Below, piece by piece: positions 27,949 through 38,318 of a stretch of 64,000 bases of DNA. Origin of the DNA: Rhizobiaceae bacterium (GTDB lineage: Bacteria > Pseudomonadota > Alphaproteobacteria > Rhizobiales > Rhizobiaceae); assembly GCA_029233925.1 (NCBI GenBank), contig JARGOX010000027.1:23476-87475 (forward strand), given 5' to 3'. The stretch's first letter is position 1; every line of letters begins with the position of its first letter. The notes under the pieces are model-generated. The model worked only from the letters and a program-made list of their open reading frames with translations. It was not told the DNA's origin and did not search any database. The position numbers were made by a program, and so were the translations under genes.

Positions 27949-29016
27949 ATGGAAGATGGCAGATTTTTCTCACGACATGACGGAATAACGCTGGCCGAAC
28001 TGGCCGGCGCGATTGATGCTGAACTGTCCGACATGGCATCTGGAACTCGTGTTGTAACGGGTATTGCGCCGCTGTCGCATTGCGCACCAGATGATGTAAC
28101 CTTCATCACTTCGAAGAAGCACGCTGATCTGCTTGTCAACGTCAAAGCGACAGCAATTATATGCCCCCAAAATCTTGTTTCGCTGATACCTCCAGACTGT
28201 ATTGCGCTCCTTTCGAAAACGCCGCAGCTTGCTTTTGCCAAAGCTGCTGCTCTTCTTTATCCCGAAGCGCAAGTTCCCCGGATCGTCAACGAGACTGACA
28301 AAGTGTCTCGATTGGCGAGCATTCATGCTGATTCACAGTTGGAAAACGATGATGTAACAATCGAAGCCGGAGCGACGATTGGTGCGGGAGCAAAAATCGG
28401 TTCAGGCACGGTCATTGGACCGGGTGTGGTTATCGGGCCGGGCTGCCGGATTGGTCGCAAGTGTCACATTGCTGCAAATGTAACGCTACAGAACGCCTTG
28501 ATAGGAAATAACGTCATCATTCATCCAGGTGCCTGTATTGGCCAGGATGGCTTTGGATATGTCCCTTCGAAGACCGGATTGGTGAAAATAGTTCAGATTG
28601 GCCGTGTCATCATACAGGATCATGTGGAAATCGGTGCTAATACGACTATAGACCGGGGCGCTCTTGACGATACGGTCATCGGAGAAGGGACCAAAATTGA
28701 TAATCTCGTTCAGATTGGTCATAACGTCACGATCGGCCGATTCTGTATTATTGTCAGCCAGGTCGGCATTGCCGGCAGTGCGACAATTGGCGATGGGGTA
28801 ATGCTCGGCGGCGATGTCGGGGTGAATGGGCATTTGACCATTGGTGATGGTGCTCAGATTGCGGCAAAAAGTGCCGTGGCCGGTGATGTCCCGGCCGGTG
28901 CACGATGGGGCGGCATTCCTGCCCGTCCGATGCGCGGCTTTCTAAGGGATGTCGCCGAGATGAATGCTAGGGCGTTTGGAAAAAGAGGCAATAAGGGCAC
29001 TGCAGATGAACAGTGA
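27949..29016 (+). CDS. lpxD: UDP-3-O-(3-hydroxyacyl)glucosamine N-acyltransferase
   Basis: A 355-residue left-handed beta-helix enzyme, third step of lipid A synthesis, N-acylating the glucosamine with hydroxyacyl-ACP. The N-terminal uridine-binding domain ([14 protein letters not shown]...[15 protein letters not shown]) is followed by many hexapeptide repeats ([16 protein letters not shown]). The catalytic His lies in [13 protein letters not shown] near residue 262. Its 3' end overlaps fabZ by 11 bases. Confidence 0.95.
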   Translation: MEDGRFFSRHDGITLAELAGAIDAELSDMASGTRVVTGIAPLSHCAPDDVTFITSKKHADLLVNVKATAIICPQNLVSLIPPDCIALLSKTPQLAFAKAAALLYPEAQVPRIVNETDKVSRLASIHADSQLENDDVTIEAGATIGAGAKIGSGTVIGPGVVIGPGCRIGRKCHIAANVTLQNALIGNNVIIHPGACIGQDGFGYVPSKTGLVKIVQIGRVIIQDHVEIGANTTIDRGALDDTVIGEGTKIDNLVQIGHNVTIGRFCIIVSQVGIAGSATIGDGVMLGGDVGVNGHLTIGDGAQIAAKSAVAGDVPAGARWGGIPARPMRGFLRDVAEMNARAFGKRGNKGTADEQ

Positions 29017-29473
29017 TACAAACCATGTGCTGGAATCCGTAGAACTTCTTGAAATAATGGAACTGTTGCCGCATCGGTACCCGTTCTTGCTGATCGACAA
29101 GATCATCGAAATCGACGGTGATAATTCCGCGATCGGCATCAAGAATGTAACGGCCAATGAACCGCATTTTACCGGACATTTTCCGCAAAAGCCAGTTATG
29201 CCTGGTGTCCTCCTGATTGAGGGAATGGCGCAAACAGCTGGTGCCATATGCTGTCGTACCCAGACCGCCAAATCCAACCTTGTCTATTTCATGACAATAG
29301 ACGATGCCCGGTTTAGAAAACCAGTAGTTCCCGGCGACCGGGTTGAATATCACGTGAAGAAATTGAAGCAACGCGGAACAATCTGGAAATTTCAATGCGA
29401 CGCATTTGTCGATGGCAACAAGGTCGCAGAAGCCGTCATCGGCGCGATGCTGATTCCCGAGGAAGGTAACTGA
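29006..29473 (+). CDS. fabZ: 3-hydroxyacyl-ACP dehydratase FabZ
   Basis: A 155-residue hot-dog-fold dehydratase of fatty acid elongation. [13 protein letters not shown] and [20 protein letters not shown] carry the catalytic His and Glu. ATG 29006 lies inside the lpxD end; the longer in-frame start is not needed. Placing fabZ between lpxD and lpxA couples fatty acid and lipid A synthesis, which draw on the same hydroxyacyl-ACP pool. Confidence 0.96.
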   Translation: MNSDTNHVLESVELLEIMELLPHRYPFLLIDKIIEIDGDNSAIGIKNVTANEPHFTGHFPQKPVMPGVLLIEGMAQTAGAICCRTQTAKSNLVYFMTIDDARFRKPVVPGDRVEYHVKKLKQRGTIWKFQCDAFVDGNKVAEAVIGAMLIPEEGN

Positions 29474-29475
29474 TA

Positions 29476-30288
29476 ATGATCGCGGCATCTGCCAACGTAC
29501 ATTCCTCATCTATCGTAGAAGATGGCGCGAAAATCGGTGAAAATGTCATTATTGGCCCCTTTTGTCATATTGGTCCCGATGTCACTTTGGATGCAGATTC
29601 AGAGCTGAAAAGTCATGTGGTGATCACGGGTAAAACGACGATTGGACCGCGAAATACAATATTTTCGGGTGCAATCCTTGGGTCAGAACCCCAAAATGTT
29701 CATTACAAGGGCGAGAAGACCGAACTTCTGGTGGGCTCGGACTGTGTTATTCGTGAAGGCGTAACAATGCATACCGGCATGCCTGACGCCGGTGGCAAGA
29801 CAATTGTTGGCAGCCATTCGCTGTTTCTTGCTTATTCCCACGTGGCGCATGATTGCCGCATTGGGGACCACGTTATCCTGTCCAACAATGTCATGTTGGG
29901 TGGCCATGTCACTGTCGGCGACAGAGTTATACTGGGTGGCGGTGCAGCGGTTCATCAATTCTGTCGTATCGGGCATCATGCCTTTATTGGCGGATTGGCA
30001 ACCTGTAGTCTGGATGTCATTCCCTTCGGTATGCTCAATGGCAATCCGGGTATTCTGGGTGGCCTGAATGTCATCGGCATGTCCAGGTCCGGAATGGACA
30101 AGGCGCAAATTCATACGGTCAGACGAGCGTTCAAGCAGATATTTCATGGTTCGGGTACGGTGCGCGAAAACCTCGCTCAGGCCAGAAGCGAATATGATAC
30201 CATTCCAGCCCTGACTGATCTTTTTTCCTTCATGGACGCAGAAAGTCATCGCGGCCTGGCATCCGCAGCCAGGGAAAAGAGGGCCTAG
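29476..30288 (+). CDS. lpxA: UDP-N-acetylglucosamine O-acyltransferase
   Basis: A 270-residue trimeric beta-helix enzyme, first step of lipid A synthesis. Hexapeptide repeats run from the N-terminus ([16 protein letters not shown]). The catalytic His is in [14 protein letters not shown] near residue 125, and the C-terminal helical part begins at [21 protein letters not shown]. It starts two bases after the fabZ stop and is followed by lpxI after five bases. Confidence 0.96.
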   Translation: MIAASANVHSSSIVEDGAKIGENVIIGPFCHIGPDVTLDADSELKSHVVITGKTTIGPRNTIFSGAILGSEPQNVHYKGEKTELLVGSDCVIREGVTMHTGMPDAGGKTIVGSHSLFLAYSHVAHDCRIGDHVILSNNVMLGGHVTVGDRVILGGGAAVHQFCRIGHHAFIGGLATCSLDVIPFGMLNGNPGILGGLNVIGMSRSGMDKAQIHTVRRAFKQIFHGSGTVRENLAQARSEYDTIPALTDLFSFMDAESHRGLASAAREKRA

Positions 30289-30293
30289 TCCTG

Positions 30294-31196
30294 ATGAAAA
30301 AGCATGGTCAACGGCCTGAAGGAAAAGGGCGTCTGGCCATTATTGCCGGGCGGGGTGCTTTGCCATTGAATATTGCCCGGGCAGCACGCGCCGCCAATGA
30401 TGAACCGTTCATCATCGGTCTGAAAGGCGAGGTTTTCGACATTTCGCCGGAATTTGATCACGCTTTTGCCGGTGTGGGCGATGCAGCGACGATACTCGGT
30501 CTTTTGAAGGAAAAGAATATTGGCCGTGTCATCCTGTCCGGTGCTGTCAACCGTCGCCCTGAGATCGCTGACATACGCTCCCCATTCAGACTGCTGCCTC
30601 TCTTTCCAGGTATTGTCCGCGCGGTTTTGAGCGCAGGAGATGACAAGCTTCTGCGTGCAGTTATTTCAGTGATAGAAAAAGCGGGTTGCCGGGTTGTCGG
30701 CGCTCAGGAAATAGTCCCCGACCTTTTGGCCAGAACGGGGCCCTTGTCTGCGAAAAAACCCGGCAAGGCAGATATTCAGAATATGGAAGCCGCCTGTGCC
30801 GGTGCAATTGCTCTGGGCCAACTTGATGTCGGGCAGGGTGCTGTCGCTGTCGGTGGCCGCATCGTAGCGCTTGAGGGCGCCGAAGGTACAGACAGCATGC
30901 TGGAGCGTGTTGCTGCCATGCGAAAGGCGGGTCGCATTTCCAAAACACGCAAAGGCGTTCTGGTCAAATTGTGCAAACCGCAGCAGGATGAAAGGGTTGA
31001 TTTGCCCTCCATCGGGCCCGATACCATCCAAAACGCCTATCTGGCCAATCTTTCCGGCGTTGCAGTTGAAGCGGGCAGGTCATTTGTTCTTGATCGCGAG
31101 GATGTCATTGAGAGAGCTGACAGGCTGGGTCTGTTCGTATGGGGTATTGATCGCACGCAAGTTGATCTTCCATCGGGTAACGGGGTTGATCCATGA
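30294..31196 (+). CDS. lpxI: UDP-2,3-diacylglucosamine pyrophosphatase LpxI
   Basis: A 300-residue DUF1009 protein, the alphaproteobacterial replacement for LpxH; it hydrolyses UDP-2,3-diacylglucosamine to lipid X and UMP. GRLAIIAGRGALPLNIARAA at the start, DKLLRAVISVIEKAGCRVVGAQE in the middle and DLPSIGPDTIQNAYLANLSGVAVEAG near the C-terminus are characteristic. Its stop overlaps the start of lpxB, the next enzyme in the pathway. Confidence 0.95.
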   Translation: MKKHGQRPEGKGRLAIIAGRGALPLNIARAARAANDEPFIIGLKGEVFDISPEFDHAFAGVGDAATILGLLKEKNIGRVILSGAVNRRPEIADIRSPFRLLPLFPGIVRAVLSAGDDKLLRAVISVIEKAGCRVVGAQEIVPDLLARTGPLSAKKPGKADIQNMEAACAGAIALGQLDVGQGAVAVGGRIVALEGAEGTDSMLERVAAMRKAGRISKTRKGVLVKLCKPQQDERVDLPSIGPDTIQNAYLANLSGVAVEAGRSFVLDREDVIERADRLGLFVWGIDRTQVDLPSGNGVDP

Positions 31197-32398
31197 CCAA
31201 GGCGCGGCAAAAACTGAAACTGGCCATCATCGCCGGAGAGCCATCGGGCGATCTGCTTGGAGCTGACCTGATTGCGGCACTGGGAATGCACGTGGAACAT
31301 CCCATTGAGTTGGTCGGCGTTGGTGGCGATGCCATGAAGGCTGCCGGCCTCAAATCCCTATTTGACTACCATGACCTGTCCATCATCGGCATCAGCGCCA
31401 TCGTTGCCCAATTGCCCAAATTGATCATGCATATTCGTCGAACGACACGGGCGATTATTGCTGCGCAACCTGATGTTCTGGTCATTATAGACAGTCCGGC
31501 CTTTACCCACCGGGTCGCCAGAAATATTCGCAAGGCGATGCCGAATGTGCTGATTGTCAATTATGTCTGCCCGACCGTATGGGCATGGAAACCGGAACGC
31601 GCGCCGGCAATGACAGGCTACATTGACCATGTTCTGTCGGTTTTTCCTTTCGAGGCAGAGCTTGTCGCGCGTTTGGGTGGCCCTCCGCTGACCTATGTCG
31701 GGCACCGGTTGGCAGGCGATGCGGCACTTCAGGACGTTTCCAATTTGCAGGCGTTAAAGCCTTCTGCAGCGAAGGAGAACGACGATGGTACCATTGCTCC
31801 TGCACCCTTGTGTCTGATCATGCCGGGTTCACGGCGCGGCGAGCTCAAACGTCTGCTGCCGGCATTTGCAGAGACAGCGCATCTTCTGGCAGAACGCATG
31901 CCCGGTGTAAGATTTCACATTCCAACGCTACCACGTTTGGAGGCAGAGGTGCGTTCTGTTGCCGCCTCCTGGTCTGTACCGGTTGAGGTGACTGCGACGG
32001 ATGAAGAAAAGTGGCAGGCCTTTGCGCGCGCCGATGCAGCATTGGCTGCCTCAGGAACGGTCTTGTTGGAACTTGCACTTGGAAAAATTCCCTGTGTTTC
32101 AGCCTACAAACTTGACTTTCTGGCCAATCTGATCATCAAGCGCGTAACCGTCTGGTCCGTTGCGCTTCCCAACCTCATAGCTGATTATCCGGCTATCAAT
32201 GAATATATCAATGAGAGCCTTCGCCCCGGACTGATCGCGCGTCGCCTGGAACGATTGATGCAGGAGACAACAGAACGTCGGCAGATGTTGATGGAGTTTG
32301 AAAAAGTGCGCGCCGTCATGCGGACAGAACGAGCACCAGCAGAAATATCTGCTGATGTCATTATTGATCTGCTGGCGACCAAAGCAGCCGATACCTGA
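31193..32398 (+). CDS. lpxB: Lipid-A-disaccharide synthase
   Basis: A 401-residue GT-B glycosyltransferase (GT19) that joins UDP-2,3-diacylglucosamine and lipid X. AIIAGEPSGDLLGADLI, YVCPTVWAWKPER and ALAASGTVLLELAL are family hallmarks. A stretch near residues 185-202 (SAAKENDDGTIAP) is an unusually polar insertion. The gene ends the cluster, convergent with gcvP across a gap of 56 bases with no clear terminator. Confidence 0.95.
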   Translation: MTKARQKLKLAIIAGEPSGDLLGADLIAALGMHVEHPIELVGVGGDAMKAAGLKSLFDYHDLSIIGISAIVAQLPKLIMHIRRTTRAIIAAQPDVLVIIDSPAFTHRVARNIRKAMPNVLIVNYVCPTVWAWKPERAPAMTGYIDHVLSVFPFEAELVARLGGPPLTYVGHRLAGDAALQDVSNLQALKPSAAKENDDGTIAPAPLCLIMPGSRRGELKRLLPAFAETAHLLAERMPGVRFHIPTLPRLEAEVRSVAASWSVPVEVTATDEEKWQAFARADAALAASGTVLLELALGKIPCVSAYKLDFLANLIIKRVTVWSVALPNLIADYPAINEYINESLRPGLIARRLERLMQETTERRQMLMEFEKVRAVMRTERAPAEISADVIIDLLATKAADT

Positions 32399-32454
32399 TC
32401 TCCGTTGCCCCTTATGGATCCAGTCCGCAAATGGGCAGGCAACAGGACTGGCGC

Positions 32455-35292
32455 TCAATCGGCGAACTGTTCTATGGGTGGACAGGCGCAAACAAGGTTT
32501 CTGTCTCCATAGACATTGTCGACCCGTGCAACCGGCGGCCAGTATTTGCCAGGCAACGTCTGCGCGCCGCCAGGTGCGACAGCCAGCATAGCCTCGTAGC
32601 CGTGTTTCCAGTTCCCCGCTATGGCATGTTCGGCGGTATGGGGTGCATGTACGAGCGGATTGTCTTCCCGGCTCCATTCACCATCTGTGATGCGCATGAT
32701 TTCTCCGTGAATTGAAATCATTGCATCGCAAAACCGATCCAGTTCACCCAGAGGTTCGGATTCCGTCGGTTCCACCATCAAGGTGCCGGCCACCGGCCAT
32801 GACATTGTGGGGGCGTGGAAACCGTAGTCGATCAGCCGCTTTGCAACATCCTCGACCTGAACACCTGCGCTGTCCTTGAACGGTCGCGTGTCCAGGATAC
32901 ATTCATGCGCCACCCTGCCGTTTTTGCCGCGATAGAGAATATGGAAATTTTCTTCCAGGCGGGCCGCCATATAGTTGGCCGAAAGGATCGCCATTTCTGA
33001 CGCTTTTTTCAGGCCTTCCGTTCCCATCATGCGAATATACATCCAGGAAATCGGCAGGATTGAAGCGCTGCCATAAACTGTGGCCGCGACAGCGCCACTG
33101 TCTGACACAAGGGGATTGCCCGGTAGAAATGGCATCAGGTGTTTTGCAACGCCTATCGGTCCGACACCCGGGCCGCCGCCGCCATGCGGGATACAGAATG
33201 TCTTGTGCAGATTCATATGGCACACGTCGGCTCCGATATCGAATGGTCGGGCAAGTCCGACCATCGCATTGAGGTTTGCACCGTCGAAGTAGACCTGGCC
33301 TCCGTGCTCATGGACCGCAGTGCATATTTCCTTGATCTCCTGCTCAAACACTCCATGTGTGGAGGGATAGGTGATCATCAGAGCAGCCAGTTTGTCGCTG
33401 TGTTGCGTAACCTTCACCCTCAGGTCATCGAGATCCACATCCCCGGCTTGCGTGCATTTGACAACGACAATACGTAGCCCGCACATGGAAGCGCTTGCGG
33501 GATTGGTCCCATGTGCAGAGGCAGGAATAAGGCAAACATCCCTGTGTTTTTCGCCTCTGGAGGCGTGGTATTGTCGAATGGCTGTCAGGCCGGCGAACTC
33601 ACCCTGGCTGCCGGCATTTGGTTGCAGGCTCACCGCGGAAAACCCGGTAATCTCACAGAGCCAATGTTCCAGATCCGCGATCATCTGTCGATAGCCGATT
33701 GTATGGCTGTCGGGTGCAAAGGGATGGATATTGGCTATTTTCCCCCAACTGACGGGCATCATTTCGGCTGCTGCATTCAGTTTCATCGTGCAGGAGCCAA
33801 GAGGGATCATTGTACGATCGAGTGCAAGATCCTTGTCGGCCAGTCTGCGCAGGTAGCGCATCATGTCCGTTTCACAACTGACGGAGTGAAAGATCGCCTG
33901 CGTCAGAAATGCAGTCCGGCGCTGCTGCTGAGGTAGTCTGGAAGGGCAGGGTGCACCGTCGTTTGCTATAGCAAATATTGCACATAGCGCTTTCAGGTCT
34001 TCCTCGGTTGACGTTTCATCGAAAGCGACAACAACCATATCGTCACTGACCTGCCGAATCAGATATCCGGCCGATTGCGCGTCGCGGCAAATCCTGTCTG
34101 CCTGCCCCGTGACCTCGATGGCGACTGTGTCGAAGAATGAGCCACCGGCGAGCTTGTATCCGCCAGCTTCAACGCTATGGGCGAACCTGCAGGCAAAATC
34201 TGAAATGGTGCGGGCAATGGCCTGCAGCCCTTCTGGTCCATGCCAGATCGCATAGGCTGCGGCCATATTGGCGAGCAGCGCTTGCGCGGTACAGATATTG
34301 GAGGTGGCCTTGTCGCGACGGATATGTTGCTCACGCGTCTGCAAGGCAAGCCGGTAGGCGGGATTGCCATTGGCATCGATGGATTCGCCCACCAGTCGGC
34401 CGGGCATGATGCGCGTCAATGTGTCAGAGACAGCAATATAGGCGGCGTGGGGGCCCCCGAAACCCATCGGGACGCCATAGCGCTGGGCAGAACCGATCAC
34501 GATATCGGCGCCCCAGTTTCCCGGTGCATCAAGCACCGTGAGCGCCAGTGGATCTGTTACCACGATAACAAGGGCGCCAATCTGCCTGGCCTTCTCCACG
34601 ATTGCGGTGGGATCCTCAAACCGCCCGAGTGTATCAGGCCAGGAAATGATGATGGCGGCTGTATCCTCGCCAAAATCACCATCAGAAATTTTGATATCAA
34701 GCGGGGCCATACGCGTTTCGAGAACAGCGCGCGATTGCGGATGCAGCGCGTTTGCAATGCCAATTGAATGGCGTTTCATGCGGTGGTGCCGGTAGGCCAT
34801 GCCCGCTGCTTCAGCCACCGCAGTCGCCTCATCAAGAAGAGACGCATTTGCAATCGGCAGACCGGCCAGTTCACTGACCAATGTCTGGAAATTGAACAGC
34901 ATCTCCAGTCGACCCTGGCTGATTTCCGGTTGATAGGGCGTATAGGCAGTATACCAGGCCGGATTTTCAAACATGTTGCGCTGAATGACCGCCGGAACAT
35001 GACAGCCATAATAGCCCTGACCAATGAATGACCGGGCTTCAATATTCTGGTCAATCCTTGCCGCCAATTCGGCAAGGGCCTCATGTTCATCTGCGGGTTC
35101 CGGCAGGTCGAGTTGACCATCAAAACGAATGGCTTTGGGAATCGTCTGGTCGATGAGCGCATCGACTGACGGAAGGCCAATAACGGAAAGCATGGCGCTG
35201 ACATCGGCCGGCGACGGTCCTATGTGACGCGACACAAAGGGTCTGATTTTCGGTTCAATTTTTTCTTCGGCTGAGGGTGTTTGTACCAACAT
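32455..35292 (-). CDS. gcvP: Glycine dehydrogenase (decarboxylating), P protein
   Basis: A 945-residue single-chain P protein that decarboxylates glycine with PLP and passes the aminomethyl group to lipoyl-Gcv[22 protein letters not shown] opens the N-terminal half; the PLP lysine is in [19 protein letters not shown] in the C-terminal half. Length fits the fused homodimeric form rather than the split GcvPA/GcvPB. Start is ATG 35292 with GAGGATC upstream, 11 bases after gcvH. Confidence 0.96.
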   Translation of the reverse strand: MLVQTPSAEEKIEPKIRPFVSRHIGPSPADVSAMLSVIGLPSVDALIDQTIPKAIRFDGQLDLPEPADEHEALAELAARIDQNIEARSFIGQGYYGCHVPAVIQRNMFENPAWYTAYTPYQPEISQGRLEMLFNFQTLVSELAGLPIANASLLDEATAVAEAAGMAYRHHRMKRHSIGIANALHPQSRAVLETRMAPLDIKISDGDFGEDTAAIIISWPDTLGRFEDPTAIVEKARQIGALVIVVTDPLALTVLDAPGNWGADIVIGSAQRYGVPMGFGGPHAAYIAVSDTLTRIMPGRLVGESIDANGNPAYRLALQTREQHIRRDKATSNICTAQALLANMAAAYAIWHGPEGLQAIARTISDFACRFAHSVEAGGYKLAGGSFFDTVAIEVTGQADRICRDAQSAGYLIRQVSDDMVVVAFDETSTEEDLKALCAIFAIANDGAPCPSRLPQQQRRTAFLTQAIFHSVSCETDMMRYLRRLADKDLALDRTMIPLGSCTMKLNAAAEMMPVSWGKIANIHPFAPDSHTIGYRQMIADLEHWLCEITGFSAVSLQPNAGSQGEFAGLTAIRQYHASRGEKHRDVCLIPASAHGTNPASASMCGLRIVVVKCTQAGDVDLDDLRVKVTQHSDKLAALMITYPSTHGVFEQEIKEICTAVHEHGGQVYFDGANLNAMVGLARPFDIGADVCHMNLHKTFCIPHGGGGPGVGPIGVAKHLMPFLPGNPLVSDSGAVAATVYGSASILPISWMYIRMMGTEGLKKASEMAILSANYMAARLEENFHILYRGKNGRVAHECILDTRPFKDSAGVQVEDVAKRLIDYGFHAPTMSWPVAGTLMVEPTESEPLGELDRFCDAMISIHGEIMRITDGEWSREDNPLVHAPHTAEHAIAGNWKHGYEAMLAVAPGGAQTLPGKYWPPVARVDNVYGDRNLVCACPPIEQFAD

Positions 35293-35303
35293 GCTGATCC
35301 TCG

Positions 35304-35672
35304 TTATCCCACCAGAGCTGCGTAAGCGGCTTCATCCAACAGTGTTTCAAGTTGCGTGGCATCATCCAGTTTCATTCTGACAAGCCACCCATCCCCTTCA
35401 GCTGCTTCGTTGACCAGACCAGGAGAGCCCTCGAGCGCATCATTGACCGCCAGAATTTCTCCATCGACCGGCGCATAGACGTCTGAAGCCGCCTTGACCG
35501 ATTCAACGACAATCATGGCCTCGCCCCGGGCGACTTTTCGGCCCGCTTCCGGCAACTCGACAAAAACAAGATCACCGAGCTGCTCTTGAGCATGATTGGT
35601 TATGCCCACGACGGCCTCATTGCCGTCGACACGAACCCACTCGTGATCTTCCGTGTAAAATGTTGAAGCCAT
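35304..35672 (-). CDS. gcvH: Glycine cleavage system H protein
   Basis: A 122-residue lipoyl carrier that shuttles the aminomethyl group between P, T and L proteins. The lipoylated lysine is K60 in [20 protein letters not shown] at the start and the [14 protein letters not shown] end are typical. ATG 35672 lies two bases after the gcvT stop. The long in-frame extension to 35822 overlaps gcvT and is rejected. Confidence 0.97.
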   Translation of the reverse strand: MASTFYTEDHEWVRVDGNEAVVGITNHAQEQLGDLVFVELPEAGRKVARGEAMIVVESVKAASDVYAPVDGEILAVNDALEGSPGLVNEAAEGDGWLVRMKLDDATQLETLLDEAAYAALVG

Positions 35673-35674
35673 GG

Positions 35675-36775
35675 TCAGTCTCCTCGATAATAATTGCGTG
35701 GAACAAAGGGAAGTTTGTGAATGGTGCAGGCCAGCCTTCGGCCGCGTACATCGGCATAGATTTGATTTCCTGCAAGAGTGGCGGATTGAATCACCCGGCC
35801 CATGGCGACAGGATGGCCGCAAGAGGGGCCAAAACCGCCGGAGGTGACGATGCCAATCTGCGGCGAATCCGGTGCCTCGCCAGCAAAAAGCAGTGCACCG
35901 CCTCTGACCGGTGCCTTCCCGTCAGGTTTCAAACCGACAGGTTTGTGACTGACCCCGCGGGTGGCGATCTCTGCAAGCGCGGACGCGCCGATATAATCAC
36001 CACCACCTCTCAATTCTTTTGGAATAGCCCAAAGCAGTCCCGCAAGAACCGGATCGGTTTTTTCATCCATATCCTGTCCGTAGAGGGGAAGGCCTGCCTC
36101 GATGCGCAGACTGTCGCGAGCGCCAAGGCCGATCCATTCAACATGTGGGTCCTGCAAAAGCGCTTTGGCAAAATCTTCGGCTATTTCCGGGGACAGTCCG
36201 ATTTCAAATCCGTCTTCTCCGGTATAGCCTGAGCGGGACAGGAATGTGCCGTCGTCAAGCTCCATAACCTGCATGAAGGTCAGTCCGCCGGACGCAGGAA
36301 TCAATCTGGCAAGAACCATGGCTGATTTCGGTCCCTGCAGTGCCAGAAAAACGCGCGGTATGTGTTGGACCCTGGCGTTGAAATCGCCTGCCAATGCAAC
36401 AAGATGGGCAAGATCCTTGTCTGCGCAGGCGCCATTTGCAACCACCAGGAAACGCTCTGGCCCAAGCCGGCTGACGATCAGATCGTCGATCATCCCGCCT
36501 TGCTGATTGAGCATATAGGTATATCGGCCGGTTCCCTGTTGCTGCTGCACCGCATGATAGGGGCAGGCGCGCGAAACAAGGTCGGGGCTTTCCGGCCCGG
36601 TGATCTCGATATGGGACATATGTGAAATATCAAAAAGACCGGCCTCTGCACGGGTATGAAGGTGTTCCTTCATCACACCGAGCGGATAGGTGATCGGCAT
36701 ATCATAGCCGGCAAAGGCCCCAAAGCGGGCACCTGCAGCGACATGCATTGCGTTGAGCGGTAGTTGTTTCGCCAT
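35675..36775 (-). CDS. gcvT: Aminomethyltransferase, T protein
   Basis: A 366-residue T protein that transfers the methylene group from aminomethyl-lipoyl-GcvH to tetrahydrofolate, releasing ammonia. [31 protein letters not shown] and YTGEDGFEI identify it; the C-terminal domain ends with [20 protein letters not shown] 36775 with GGAG five bases upstream is chosen over the GTG at 36790. It heads gcvTHP, directly downstream of the riboswitch. Confidence 0.96.
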   Translation of the reverse strand: MAKQLPLNAMHVAAGARFGAFAGYDMPITYPLGVMKEHLHTRAEAGLFDISHMSHIEITGPESPDLVSRACPYHAVQQQQGTGRYTYMLNQQGGMIDDLIVSRLGPERFLVVANGACADKDLAHLVALAGDFNARVQHIPRVFLALQGPKSAMVLARLIPASGGLTFMQVMELDDGTFLSRSGYTGEDGFEIGLSPEIAEDFAKALLQDPHVEWIGLGARDSLRIEAGLPLYGQDMDEKTDPVLAGLLWAIPKELRGGGDYIGASALAEIATRGVSHKPVGLKPDGKAPVRGGALLFAGEAPDSPQIGIVTSGGFGPSCGHPVAMGRVIQSATLAGNQIYADVRGRRLACTIHKLPFVPRNYYRGD

Positions 36776-36801
36776 TTCATCTCCAGACACAAGTGCGCAT
36801 T

Positions 36802-36821
36802 ATCCACGTTTATACGTGGAT
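36802..36821 (-). promoter_or_regulatory. Hairpin between riboswitch and gcvT
   Basis: A perfect seven-pair stem, ATCCACG/CGTGGAT, with loop TATAAA lies between the end of the second aptamer and the gcvT ribosome-binding site. It has no T-tract, so control through translation or RNA stability is more likely than termination. Probably part of the expression platform, by position. Confidence 0.5.
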
Positions 36822-36828
36822 TCAAGCG

Positions 36829-37014
36829 CCCCTCTGTCTGGAGCCTGAGAGACTCGCGCAGCCGGAAAAATTCCGGTTACGCTTACACCTTCGGCGCGGA
36901 ACGGCTGTTCCGACTTTCCAGAGTGTCTGTCATTCTACGGTCCTTTTGCCTGAGAGATTATGGGCATTTTCCCCTTCGGCGACACGGTGTTTATACACCA
37001 ACGTCCTCTCCCGC
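36829..37014 (-). promoter_or_regulatory. Tandem glycine riboswitch
   Basis: Read on the minus strand, two consecutive glycine aptamers are visible. The first has GGGAGAGGAC, CCGAAGGGG and ATCTCTCAGGCAAAAGGACC; the second has CTCTGGAAAGTC, GCCGAAGGTG and GTCTCTCAGGCTCCAGACAGAGG. These are the conserved elements of the gcvT RNA class. The element precedes gcvT-gcvH-gcvP, which it should switch on when glycine is abundant. Confidence 0.95.
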
Positions 37015-37157
37015 AGATGATTTTCGATGTTCTCGCGAACACCAATAGACCACCTCACGTTACTGGAAGATTTTGGACCTGTCATCTATTGTTCGGGAAA
37101 ATTGTTGCTAGGGTGGATGCTTGGTCATCGATTCGACGATTATGATGGGAAAGTCAC

Positions 37158-38051
37158 TTGCACATAGCCTCCCGGATTCGACTGTTATTCATTTTCTTCG
37201 CCGCGTTTGCGACCGTATCGACAGCGGTTGGCGCCGAATCAGTGCAATTGCGTGCCTATAAGGACAAGTTGTTTGCCTATCCGGGGGTGCTGGAAAACAG
37301 GGATGACGGTGCCTTTATCAGGATTGACTACCAGAAAGCCCGTGACATTCATCAGCGCGATGAAATTCCCGAACTTCGGGTAAAGGGAAAATATGTTTCC
37401 CTTGGAGCCAAACGCAGGCAACGCGCACTCAATATCAAGGCGCCGGACATCACTGTTGAAGCCTATGAGGTCGGGTTTCGCAAAAAGGCGCGTTTTGCCG
37501 TGATTTTTGTTCATGGCCGTGGCGGCGATCGTCGCCTTGGCGTCAAGGACTGGACATTTGGCGGTAATTTCAACCGGCTGAAAAACCTCGCGGTCAAGAA
37601 TGGTGGCGTCTATTTTGCGCCCACCATTCCGAGCTTTGACGCTGTTGGTCTCAATCATCTCAAGACCCTGGTCACCTATATACGCCAAACGTCACCTGGC
37701 GCGCCGGTGATACTGGCTTGCGGGTCAATGGGCAGCATTCTGTGTTGGCAGGGCAGCAATGATCCGGGTATTTCATCCAGCCTTGCAGGCCTGATCATTC
37801 TGGGAGGCTCTGGTGACGACAGCTTTATGAAAAGCGCTGCTTTTCAAGCCAGGGTTCCCGTGCTGATTGCCCATGGCAGTGGCGATACGGTCTATGACTG
37901 GCGCAACCAGCAAGCCTTGTTCCACCGGATAAGGGATGCCTCGAAAGATCCGTACCCCATTCGCTTTGTGCTTTTCGAAACCGGCAGCCATGGCACGCCG
38001 ATACGGATGATTGACTGGCGCACCGCTCTCAACTGGATGCTTGGAAGCTAA
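37158..38051 (+). CDS. Exported alpha/beta-hydrolase-like protein
   Basis: A 297-residue protein with a signal peptide (about residues 1-26, LLFIFFAAFATVSTAVGA). VIFVHGRGGDRR near residue 117 is the oxyanion-hole strand of alpha/beta hydrolases, ACGSMGS near residue 196 holds the nucleophile (a C-x-S-x-G variant), LIAHGSGDTV near 237 gives the acid and SHGTP near 277 the His. The only good start is TTG 37158 with GGGAAAG upstream. Substrate unknown. The palindromic repeat array begins two bases after its stop. Confidence 0.75.
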   Translation: MHIASRIRLLFIFFAAFATVSTAVGAESVQLRAYKDKLFAYPGVLENRDDGAFIRIDYQKARDIHQRDEIPELRVKGKYVSLGAKRRQRALNIKAPDITVEAYEVGFRKKARFAVIFVHGRGGDRRLGVKDWTFGGNFNRLKNLAVKNGGVYFAPTIPSFDAVGLNHLKTLVTYIRQTSPGAPVILACGSMGSILCWQGSNDPGISSSLAGLIILGGSGDDSFMKSAAFQARVPVLIAHGSGDTVYDWRNQQALFHRIRDASKDPYPIRFVLFETGSHGTPIRMIDWRTALNWMLGS

Positions 38052-38053
38052 AG

Positions 38054-38252
38054 CGAGATCCGAAAAGTGGGAACCGGTTTTCGGATAAATCGAGCGACAG
38101 GAAAAGCGAGATCCGAAAAGTGGGAACCGGTTTTCGGATAAATCGAGCGACAGAAAAAGTCGAGATCCGAAAAGTGGGAACCGGTTTTCGGATAAATCGA
38201 GCGGCAAAAAAAGTCGAGATCCGAAAAGTGGGAACGGGTTTGCTTATGGATC
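38054..38252 (+). repeat. Tandem array of four palindromic repeats
   Basis: Four units start at 38054, 38107, 38161 and 38215 (period 53-54). Each begins CGAGATCCGAAAAGTGGGAA and continues with CCGGTTTTCGGATAAATCGA, so that ATCCGAAAA and TTTTCGGAT form an inverted repeat within each unit. The fourth unit degenerates in its second half. Similar CCGAAAA...TTTTCGG palindromes are dispersed in many Rhizobiales genomes as REP-like elements. Units this alike suggest recent local amplification. Confidence 0.9.
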
Positions 38253-38267
38253 AAGCGTTCTGCATGT

Positions 38268-38297
38268 AAAAAAAAGCCGGGCGATGAGGCCCGGCTT
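38268..38297 (-). terminator. Rho-independent terminator of glnA
   Basis: On the minus strand AAGCCGGGC and GCCCGGCTT pair around a six-base loop and are followed by eight T residues. It lies 22 bases after the glnA stop. The reverse strand gives a weaker T-run and may also stop transcription from the left. Confidence 0.92.
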
Positions 38298-38318
38298 CTT
38301 TCAATCTCTGCTTTCGAT

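Noticed and set aside
38054..38252. Considered as a CRISPR array
   Set aside because: Units abut without variable spacers; each unit is itself a palindrome, as in REP-like repeats.
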